In this document: positions 9,501 through 17,645 of the stretch, piece by piece
Layout: every line of letters starts with the position of its first letter
Numbering within the stretch: the stretch's first letter is position 1
Assembly: GCA_000697335.1 (NCBI GenBank)
Contig: JNEM01007060.1
Span: forward strand, 1-17,645
DNA length: 17,645 bases
Direction of reading: 5' to 3'
DNA from: Conidiobolus incongruus B7586
Taxonomy: Eukaryota > Entomophthoromycota > Entomophthoromycetes > Entomophthorales > Conidiobolaceae
The notes under the pieces: generated by a model
Databases searched by the model: none
Told to the model about the DNA's origin: nothing
Seen by the model: the letters and a program-made list of their open reading frames with translations, nothing else
Made by a program: the position numbers and the translations under genes

Positions 9501-10679
9501 GGGACCGATAAACAGCCATCCGGTTCTGGATCAATTGACTTGAATGACCTTGATCCTATCATGTCTTCCGAAAAGAAAACCAGAAAGAAAAAATCTAAGC
9601 GCGTCGAATCAGATATTAGTCCATCTCAAGACAAGCGAGAAGAAATCAAGGCATTTGCAGACCCTCAATTGATTGAAGTCACTAATGCAGTTGTTGGCAC
9701 ACCCCAATTAGAAGGGACAATGCTTACTCCCCCTACATCTAGCCCCATTCTCGATGCCCAATCCAATCGCAAAAAATTAGTACTACCATTCGAAATCAAA
9801 CACATGCCTTCTACCATGCAAGCAGTTAATACTGATAATATTAAGGTAGAAGTTCATTTTGAGACTGGACAGAGTGGCTCCAATTACGAGCTTTTCCAAT
9901 CCTATCCATCTGCTCCTTCTCCCACATTGATTACCAAGTTCAACCTGAAAAATACCAACCAAGGTGATGATTTGAACGACATTGAACTCGACTTTTTAGA
10001 AACTCCAGATATCAAGGTCCAAGGATTGAATACTTGGAACCTTCTCAAAGTTGATGGTGATATCCCGGTCGGTCATACAAAGCAAGTGGATGTCCAGCTT
10101 GTCCCTGTGGATCCTGAGCTAATATCCAATTTCAATCTCAATGGCTCCATATCTTATACTTGTTACCCCAGTGGTATTCGTAACAATCATCAGTTCAATC
10201 TGAACATTCCAATCCGATCTTGGTTTATTTCTCCCAACGATCTTGGCTCAATCTCTCCTGAGGAATTTGAGCAATTGGTTCAAGAAGGCACATTGAATCA
10301 ATCAGATGTCCTAGTCTTTGAATTGGGTGAAGCTATTTCACTCAATAGGGACTATGATTATCAATCATGGTTCAACACATGGCTCCCCAAATTGACCAAC
10401 GATTGGCTTAAGTTCCAAATCGTCCAGCAGATTGAAGGCCATGCAGCGACCATATTAGGTGAGACCGTAAGGGGAGACAAAGTCGTAGCGATGGTCAAAC
10501 AGGTCGTCAATATAGCCGATACAAATTCCCAGAGCCTGTTAGATTCCCCCACTCCTGGTGACTCGAGTGTTGATGTTAAAATCAAAATCGAATTCAAGGG
10601 CCAAAATAGAGAATTGGTCAGAGCTCTTTCCAGAGAAGCTCGTTCATTTTTTGAATGGTGGTTCCATCCAATAGAATAA
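6551..10679 (+). CDS. APL5: AP-3 complex subunit delta (delta-adaptin)
   Basis: There are three exons: 6551-6706, 6970-7131 and 7185-10679, all joined in phase 0, giving 1270 aa. The introns are 263 and 53 nt and start GTAAGT and GTAAAT. An in-frame TAA at 6536 precedes the ATG. The N-terminus MFQKNLTDLIRGIRSHK and the blocks KRIGYL, FPRLKEKLEDSD, SAVNVICELARKNPENF, NNWMIIKVVKLLGALTPLEPR and SLLYECIHTVI are diagnostic of the adaptin N-terminal helical solenoid (about residues 1-600). A charged hinge follows, with RKKRIQNDPFYIDD (about 690-705), as in AP-3 delta, and a lysine run at about 862-880. The C-terminal ear-like part is about 970-1270. AP-3 delta is the large subunit of the AP-3 coat, which carries cargo from the Golgi or endosomes to the vacuole or lysosome. 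The total is somewhat longer than human AP3D1, mainly in the hinge. Nothing looks broken. Confidence 0.97.
6707..6969 (+). other. Long first intron of the AP-3 delta gene
   Basis: The boundaries are fixed by protein continuity: KLNY on the left joins LQMFGHQTHWASF on the right, matching the conserved KL-YLQM segment of AP-3 delta. The donor is GTAAGT, the branch-like sequence is CTAAT and the acceptor is TTATAG. At 263 nt it is several times longer than the other introns read in this window (47-69 nt). I see no C/D-box pair or coding frame in it. Confidence 0.85.
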
Positions 10680-11286
10680 GCTCATTTTCTTATTATTACT
10701 TTGCTTAAACTTAGTAAATCTTATTTTATCATTATTAATATAATTTTAATCAGATTTTGTGATTTTCTAAGATATATTAATTTTATTAAAGGATTGTAAA
10801 ATGATTCTAATATTGTTATTATTATGGATCTATTAGAAATTTTCATTTAATTAATAAACTATTTAAAAAAAATTTGATATTGGAATTCAAAAATCCTTAA
10901 ATTTAAATTATTACCTAAACAATTTTATTATTATTTTAAATATATTGAGCTGATAATTTTAAATTTTACAAGACATCCAAAAATATTTACAATCTAAATT
11001 ATTATTTAATTATATAAATAAAAGCTTTAGTGGTGTGTCATTAGTTTAATGAAAACCTGATATTTATAATCAAGCTATTTAAATTCAAAATCATATTTTC
11101 GAGTGATTAAAATAAATTTATTCTAGTACTAATTTTTATAATCAGCATGAGTATTTTAGTTTTATATAAAATATAATTTGAAAATGGATAGGCTTGAAAT
11201 TAATTACAATATTTATTATATTGAAATAAATAAACTATAAATTTAGAATGCAATGAGGAATGTATTAAATAATACAAAGAGACTAA
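10680..11286. other. Convergent 3' spacer between AP-3 delta and Spc7
   Basis: Two genes end into this 607-base AT-rich stretch, so it should contain both polyadenylation regions. No coding frame is visible. A weak tRNA-like patch near 11025-11100 is discussed among the rejected items. Confidence 0.6.
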
Positions 11287-14200
11287 TTAATGGAAAGTTG
11301 ATTTTTTAAGCTGTCGTCGACGCTTGACGATGTGAAGGAAGGAAGGATCTGATTCTGGGTCATCTAAATTATCGATCACCTCGCCTAACTTCTGAGGTTC
11401 GTTCTCAAGATGTAGTGGCCTTTTCTCAGTTTGTGGATTAGGAGTTTTAATATCGGAATTACTGAGGAGTGAATCGCCTTTAGAAATCATCTGGAATAAA
11501 TCTATATCTTGAACGTTTCTTAAATCAATGTTAAGTTGCTGTAAAAGCTCAGTCCTACATATTCACAACAATTAAAAGGGATAAAATAATCTAGTTATCA
11601 TAAGCGACTTACTTGATATCTCCAGATATTTTTGTAGCACTGACATTACACTGACCTTTAGGAAAATTTAGAATATGATCAACAGTTAACTTGCTTGTGA
11701 TTAAAATTTTTTTCGGTTGTTGAATTTTAGTATAATGAGATAATACAATGCTAAATTGCAGGAAGAAAATCGGAAATGTGGAAAGGGTAGCATAGTATGA
11801 TGATGGATAAAATTCCAATTCAACAACAGGACTTAATCTTGGAGATGAAATAGTCTCTAATATTAAGTGAAACTTTTTCCAGAGTGTACTAATAAAATTC
11901 AGAGCCTAAATCAAAGTTAGTGATAATAAATTATATTATAAAATTCAGTATACCTCTTTTAGCTTCATATCGTTTTGGTGCACTTTTATATAAGATTCAA
12001 CTCGAGAGAGAAAATGATTCAGCTAGAGGAATAAGGTAAGGAATGTATAATATGAAGCAAACATATGGATTTACCATATATTCCTCTTTTTCGGTTTCAA
12101 AATCAATTAATTGGAGCTTTAGAGTCTGAAAATTTATGTGACCATTAGAAGGATTCTGCAAAGTAATTTCTACTTGATTGTCCAACAAGAACACTAATGC
12201 ATCTTTGGTTATTTCAACTGGTTCAATCAACGTTTCTGAAACCAATTCCTTAAATTGAGCTAATAAAAATTGTATTAATAAGTTGACTTAAATTATTACA
12301 TTATCAGATATACCTTTAAGATTCAAATATTCATCATTATAAAATATATAAGGATGAGATACAGGTTGAATATTAGAAATTTCCTAAGAAAAAAAATATT
12401 AGAGAATGCTTAATATAAAACATAGAAACCTCACATTTTCAAGTACTTGTTCTTCTTTTTCGAGTTCTAGCAATTCCTTATTCAAAGCTTCGATAGATTC
12501 ATTGATTTCATTGTTTTGGTTTAGAAGGGTAGACGCTTGAGAACTAATATCAAATGAGAATAAATTGAATAAACTGAATAGATATAATAAATACCTGTAG
12601 TTTTGAATAGCATTTTGCGCTTCTTCAATTTTTAATTGGTAAGCTTTAGCCTCATTAAAATATCTAATATATTGAATTAAGCTCAAGTAATTAAAATTTA
12701 ATTTAAAATTTACTCTTTCTCTATTCCTTTGAAGTATTGATTCAATTCATTGAAGTGTGCTCTTAATTTTTCATCTTTTTGAGAAATTATAAAGGAATAA
12801 TCATCTAAATTTCTTATTTCCTATTCATAATAAATCTTAAATGATTCACATATTGATAATATTGGATAAACTTACTTTGTCTAATGTAGGTATTAAACTT
12901 AACAGTTTGGACTCGTGCTGCTTTAAGCTATCTTCCATTAACTTAATAAACTCACCAAGTTGACTGTTTTGAATTTTTTGATAATTGGCGCGAACTGATC
13001 TTTCTAATTTTGGCCTATCCTTCTCAAGCATATCGATATAATCTTGTATAATAATTGATCCAGTAGTCTTCACGTTGTCTTCAAACACTTGATTTAAAGA
13101 TGAAGCATGCTCAACTTGGGATTCCAGAGTTTGGCACATGGATTCATAAAATTGAGCTCGACTATTATTCAAGCTTGAGATGATATATTGGGCCAATGAA
13201 GTGGTTGGGGTTGGATGATCAGTTGAGTCAGCTTCTTCAATACTATTTAGTCGAGCATCCTTGTTAACATCAAGACCCACAGACTCAAAAAACTGTTCTA
13301 ATGTCAGTTGGGGCATATGATTCTTGTCTAATAGTTTCTCTAGCTCATCAATAGAATTCCCAGATTCAGCTAGAAAACTCTCAGCCTGTAGATCGTCCAA
13401 TGGATGCTCTGATGTAAAACGTAAAATCGAGGATATACTTGTATCTTGGGACATAGTTTCTAGATCTAAATTAAGTTAATTATACAGATGGGCGAATCAA
13501 TGGTAGTTAATGAATTACTCTCTGAATTAGGAGATTCATGCAAATCGTCGTATTTAAGTTTTGAAGGCGTGGATTTGGAAGATGCTATGTTTTCAACTTG
13601 AAGCTTGGAGCGATTAGGTGAATCAATTTGAAGGGATTTAGAAGACAGGTCCAATTCATTAGTTGATTTAAGTGCAGTATTTGGTTCATTGCTATTTTGG
13701 TTACGATGAGGAGAGATATGGCTTATTCGGAGATCTTTATGGGCTGAAGACTGGTCCACTTGATTCGATTTACCATAAGGAGACATTGAATTTTGCTTGG
13801 CATCTTTATTGGCTAAAGACTGATCACCTTGATTTGGGTTATGATTAGGAGATACAAAATTTTGCTGTGTAACTCGATGGGTTGAGGGCTGATCTACTTG
13901 ATTGCTGTGGTTAAACTCATCCTCTGAACTTTTAACATTGGCTCCAAAGTCAAAGCCCAGTCTCGATATACCTCTCGGAATATTAGCATCACCAATACTC
14001 ATGTCCTGTGTAATTGGATTAAACATTCCAAAAGAGATTCTGGGGCCAGTCTGTATATCATTAAAGCTATAAGTAGATGGTGGCTCTGACAAGGTATTTG
14101 GCAAAGTCGAAGGTAGATCTTGGCTATTTGTTTGCTTATCATCTTTGGTTATTGAAATTTCAGAATTAGTATCTAGTATTGCTAAAGAAAGAGAATTTTC

Positions 14201-16389
14201 GGATTTTGAGCTTTGGGTATCAGCTACAAATCCTTGAGAAAGATCATTGGTGGATTCCAACGACATACTCTGATCATCACCTATATTACTGATACTTACT
14301 TGAGATTCGCCAATACGCAAATCATTGATAGTTGAATTTAAAGGTTGAGAAACATCGTTATTGTAAATAGACACAAAGGGCTGAGATTGGTTGAATGTTA
14401 TAGACAATCGAGTATTTGGGCGTGGCTGGCCAAATGGGATTGTATTGTCTAAATTCTCCATGTGATGATCATCAGGTTGAACTATTCCAGAAGGTGCAGT
14501 TGACTGAGATTGATCATAGATAGAATTAGAAATCACCATTGAAGACTCATTTGATTTTTGGCTATTATTTTGGAGATAAAAGCTCGAGAGTTGAGTAAGA
14601 TCCATTGGAGCAGATATTCTTCTATTAAATGATATACTTTTTTGAGATCCCTTGAAGAAACTTGAGTTACCAGTAATATCCATAGGAACCGATCCCCTTC
14701 TGTTAATTTCCTCATCTTCAATTTGATTGAATTCATGTTTATCAACTTGATGAGTAGCGGAGGGGTTTCCATTATAGAAATCGCTGTTTAAAGTCAAATC
14801 CTGTGGGAGAGATAGACCATTATCTTCAATCAAGCTGGAATCTGTAGATAGCTGCTTATTTGGCTGATGTTGATTTTCAAAGTTTTCGCTATAATCTGCT
14901 TCTATTTGAGGTGAGACAAATAACTTATTATCTATAAAATCGAGAGGAAAAATTCAAAAATTAAAGAATGCCAATAGCCAATAAAGAGTTAGTACTACCT
15001 TTTACATTGCTATTAGAGTTGGAAAATGCTGAGAAAGAACATGAGTATTTTAGATTCAACATATTAGTTTAGAATTTACCTTGATCTGAATTTTGACTGA
15101 TGTCCATCATATGTGAGGATGTTTCCATGATGTTAACAATTGTTACATTTTCTCCTTGGTATTGAGAATCAGAAGGCTCTATCAAGTGAGTCAACTTTGA
15201 TGAGTCTATATTTTGACATTAGAAATAATATTCATTGAAGGTGTAATAATCAAAATTTGAGTTGTTACACTAACCATTGATTTGATCCTGTGTTACATTA
15301 TTATCAATAAAAGATTGTGATTCAGATAAGTTATGATTCGAGGTATCTACATAAAGCAATTAATATATTAAAGATATAACGGGTAACTAAGTATTACCCT
15401 TACGAGTCTCAGAAAGATCATTAGTTGGATTGCTGGTTGCTTCAGAAACCAAAACATGCATATTTTTAGAATCACTCTCTAATAAATCTGATTGATATAG
15501 TTTACACTAAATATTAGATCATGTAATATAATATACCTTGTTGCTCACTTGGTTCATGTTTCTCATAGAAATTATCGTAAACAAGATCAAGCTCTTTTTT
15601 AAGACTCTTGTCATATAATGGGCGCTGGTCTATTTGATTTGTATCATCAATAAGTGCTTCACTTGCAATAGAAAGTTGAGAAATTTCAGATCCAAATAAC
15701 TCAAAATCCTTCTGTGTGGGACGTCCAGGGTTCTTTAATCTTTTTTCTAAGTCGCCGTTTGATAAAATACTAAGATTTGGCGGAGTTTTACGTGCCGATA
15801 TAATCTTTTCCTCATAACCAGTATCGCCAATGTATGAAAATCCTCTAAAATTATGTAAATAAAATATTAGTATAATAAAAATAACTATTACCTTTTATTT
15901 GAGCTAATTCTGTTAAAATCAGGGGATCTAAAAGTATTTGAATTACTTTGTTGTGATCTAAATTCAAAAATTGTAAATTTCAAGTTAAATTTAAATAATA
16001 AAAACAATACTGCTTGGATTCTACTTGTGTGTGAGATTTTCCAATATTATTCTTATTAGGTGAGAATAAATCATTCGATAACAAGTTTCTAGTATCTGGT
16101 GAAAGAGACCTATATAAATCCAAATTATTAGGCCATATTAAATAATCGAATCAAATAAATACCCTCTAGTTCTGTCAATTAAGTGACGTGAATCAGCTCT
16201 AAATATATAAATTAAATACATAATTTAAACTTAATAAAGTAAAGGCATACTCTTCTTCAGATCCGTATTGTGTTGTAGAATAATAGATCTAAATTTGATT
16301 ATTTTAAAAATGAAATATGAAAAGAATATAAACAATACCTTTGTCTGATTATTATTGTTGCTGGTTTGATTATGTGAATTAGATGACAT
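11287..16389 (-). CDS. SPC7: Kinetochore scaffold Spc7/KNL1/Spc105
   Basis: I assembled 20 exons: 16389-16339, 16288-16251, 16198-16163, 16109-16011, 15957-15892, 15844-15537, 15487-15398, 15346-15275, 15205-15080, 15028-14999, 14931-13519, 13465-12876, 12820-12714, 12663-12595, 12543-12435, 12383-12314, 12259-12075, 12022-11954, 11905-11613, 11554-11287. They join without a stop to 1362 aa, very near fission yeast Spc7. An in-frame TAA precedes the ATG. The first 775 residues are disordered and rich in Ser, Asn and Gln, with MELT-like motifs (METS 280, MDIS 287, QDLT 348, MDIT 389, MDLT 415) and a PP1-type RISF at 603-606. Residues about 780-1070 match the Spc7 helical/coiled-coil region (LTLEQFFESVGLDV, then YI--L-NSRAQFYE and FEDN). 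A beta-rich RWD-like part spans about 1090-1270. In the family it binds Mis12, recruits Bub1/Bub3 through phosphorylated MELT and docks PP1. The N-terminal short exons are the least certain part. Confidence 0.88.
13466..13518 (-). other. Spc7 intron 11, boundary choice
   Basis: A stop-containing gap separates the long disordered exon from the coiled-coil exon. Two donors before the same TTTAG acceptor both keep the frame: GTAATT at 13518 gives 53 nt, and GTATAA at 13485 gives only 20 nt. I chose 53 nt because all other introns of the gene are 47-69 nt and two of them use GTAATA donors. Confidence 0.75.
13697..13903 (-). repeat. Three exact-length 69-bp tandem repeats inside Spc7
   Basis: Units start at 13903, 13834 and 13765, each 23 codons long (residues 649-671, 672-694, 695-717). 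Each begins NQ-DQ and ends in a short segment with a Ser-Pro (FVSPNH, SMSPYG, HISPHR). The fixed spacing and shared DNA wording point to a fairly recent tandem duplication, and each unit carries one potential proline-directed phosphorylation site. Confidence 0.85.
14592..14809 (-). repeat. MELT-like motif repeats in Spc7
   Basis: Three diverged units share a pattern of small or basic residues, then P-x-D-[LI]-T, then a Ser/Asp and an aromatic pair: LPQDLTLNSDFY, VPMDITGNSSFF and APMDLTQLSSFY. The last two are preceded by RR-S. The D residues lie 40 and 26 residues apart. In KNL1 proteins the Thr of such motifs is phosphorylated by Mps1 or Plk1 and then binds Bub3-Bub1. Confidence 0.7.
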
Positions 16390-16700
16390 GATTATATGTT
16401 TTGATTTTATAATTTACAAAGTCATTACAAGATTAAGAATAATTATGATTGATTTTATAACTCTTTGTTTAATAAGATTTTTAATATTTCCTTTTTTTAG
16501 ACCAAATGTAGTAAAATCCAAAAATTTTCTCAAATCTTTAAATTATTAAATTTTTTTGATTCATTGAAAATTCATATTTTACCTGTATTTATTATTAATT
16601 TTTCATATTTCATGCTTTTACCATATGTATTTTTTATTACTGAACTTTAACTAAAATTAATTTTCAACTGAATAATATTTATATATTCATTTATTTTTTA

Positions 16701-16779
16701 CCAATCTTAGATTTTGTTGATTGGCCAATTAAAAGGATTTATTAAGCGTCATATTTTAAACAGCTTCAATTTTTATTGG
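16701..16779. promoter_or_regulatory. Cluster of CCAAT boxes upstream of Spc7
   Basis: CCAAT occurs at 16701-16705, the palindrome ATTGGCCAAT at 16720-16729 contains two opposed CCAAT boxes, and ATTGG lies at 16775-16779. Four boxes in 79 bases stand out in such AT-rich DNA. CCAAT is the site of the HAP/NF-Y factor. The cluster is about 310-390 bases before the Spc7 ATG; a gene beyond the right edge could share it. That it acts as a promoter is inference. Confidence 0.4.
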
Positions 16780-17240
16780 TAGGTTGAAATTTGAAATTAA
16801 GGAGAATAAAGATTGATAATGAAGCAAGAGATAAATGATAAAAGTAATTTCACTTATCTATTTGAAAAAAATTAATGAGTTTTACTTGAAAATACTATAT
16901 GATTTGGTATCACTAATATGTAAACTTGAAATTCAATTAAAGAATTGTTATCCTCAAGCCTCAACATTTTTAATTTAAAAATCATGGTTATACAAGAATA
17001 TCAATACACCCTAAATATTTAAAAATACCCTTTTCAAATGATTAACAATAATCATACTTGTAAGATTTACATTTAAATTCATTCAATTCTATATTTTTAA
17101 AATTTTGAGGTAAATATACAAATCATCATTTATTTATAATATTTTCTCATTCAATTCAAATATTTTTAAATCCTCAATGTTATTCAAAAAATGATCAAAT
17201 AAAACCAAATAATTGATAATATATATTGTAAATATTGCCC

Positions 17241-17259
17241 TATATATATATATATATAT
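17241..17259. repeat. (TA)n microsatellite
   Basis: Nine and a half perfect TA units. A similar shorter AT run lies inside mariner copy 1 near 108-122. Confidence 0.9.
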
Positions 17260-17403
17260 TCTAAATCCATTTTAATAAATTTCTATATTATGAAAGAATA
17301 TATAACTGGATTAATTAAATAGATTGCCATTATATTAAATACTAATAAAATAAATATATATAACAAATAATTATGATTATTGAAAAGTTTAAATTATTAC
17401 CAC

Positions 17404-17645
17404 AGAATTAAAAAAATAGGTAATTTTTTAATTTAATTAGGCTTAAATAATAATCACCAAAAGTTTTTTATTTTAGTATTAGTAAATTTTAACCATAAGC
17501 TTATTAAAATTTTTGAAAATTTATAAAGAACCTTTAATTATAATGTTATATTAAAATTAACTATTTCTTGTAAAATATATTACTTTATAACTATAAAAGA
17601 AATTATATCAAACCTATTATACTTTAAATACTAATTTTAACACTT
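17404..17645 (+). mobile_element. Mariner copy 3, 5' end only (runs off the window)
   Basis: From about 17404 the sequence AGAATTAAAAAAATAGGTAATTTTTTAATTT matches the outer end of copy 2. After a gap of about 100 bases missing relative to copies 1 and 2, it resumes as AATAATCACCAAAAG and follows copy 1 from about 180 to 380 (for example TTTTTTATTTTAGTATTAGTAAA). It is in the same orientation as copy 1. The catalytic part would lie beyond the window. Like the others it is nearly pure A and T, so it is probably dead. Confidence 0.75.

Larger units (their letters stand above)
16390..17403. other. Upstream region of Spc7, AT-rich
   Basis: One kilobase without a coding frame, lying between the Spc7 start and mariner copy 3. 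It holds a CCAAT cluster and a TA microsatellite (separate entries). Otherwise it is plain AT-rich sequence. Confidence 0.6.

Noticed and set aside
9191-9562. A 123-codon open frame on the minus strand within the AP-3 delta gene.
   Set aside because: It is the shadow of the lysine-rich hinge: AAG and AAA runs read backwards as Phe and Leu. The plus-strand protein is clearly the real one.
11025-11100. A second tRNA-like patch (+), with TTAGTTTAATG-AAAAC, a TGAT/ATCA hairpin with loop ATTTATA, and ATTCAAAATC in the T-arm position.
   Set aside because: The acceptor ends do not pair, the B box is too far from GTTCGANTC and the spacing of the D and anticodon stems does not fit. It may be a very old tRNA or mitochondrial fragment, but chance in AT-rich DNA is as likely.
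13466-13485. A 20-nt intron joining the two large Spc7 frames.
   Set aside because: An upstream GTAATT donor gives a 53-nt intron with the same frame and the size usual for this gene. It is kept only as an alternative.
2278-16389. A functional gene cluster or a new defence or metabolic system.
   Set aside because: The four protein genes belong to unrelated, well-known eukaryotic pathways, lie on both strands with separate promoters and show no sign of joint transfer.

Overview
The window looks like nuclear DNA of an AT-rich fungus, most likely an early-diverging lineage; a Zoopagomycota or Entomophthoromycotina type would fit, but the exact placement is inference. The reasons are protein-coding islands of moderate GC in extremely AT-rich spacers, GT-AG introns mostly 47-69 nt long with CTAA-type branch sequences close to the acceptor, a kinetochore protein with the fungal Spc7 domain layout, and decayed mariner elements. 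No bacterial operon, phage or CRISPR signal is present.

Layout, left to right. Positions 1-1890 hold a decayed mariner-type DNA transposon (+) abutting the truncated head of a second copy (-). Positions 1905-2215 hold a possible LINE reverse-transcriptase remnant (-). Then come an intronless NPR2/NPRL2 gene (-, 2278-3444), an empty spacer, and an Emp24/TMED2-like p24 cargo-receptor gene (-, 4590-5183). The divergent spacer up to 6550 carries two small RNA candidates on the minus strand: a decayed 73-nt tRNA-like sequence (5414-5486) and a good C/D-box snoRNA candidate (5737-5812). The AP-3 delta adaptin gene (+, 6551-10679, three exons, 1270 aa) follows. It converges on a 20-exon gene for the kinetochore scaffold Spc7/KNL1 (-, 11287-16389, about 1362 aa). 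The last kilobase is AT-rich with a cluster of CCAAT boxes and a TA microsatellite, and a third mariner head begins at about 17404 and runs off the window.

The four protein genes are ordinary, unrelated eukaryotic housekeeping genes: TORC1 nutrient signalling, ER-Golgi cargo transport, Golgi-to-vacuole transport, and chromosome segregation. They do not form a cluster with a common function. I found no convincing novel multi-gene system. The most interesting items are the snoRNA candidate, the tRNA-like locus whose anticodon loop reads ACA, the Spc7 exon architecture (eight frame-neutral exons in the disordered half, MELT-like motifs and an exact 69-bp tandem repeat), and the apparently nested mariner copies with G-to-A type decay.
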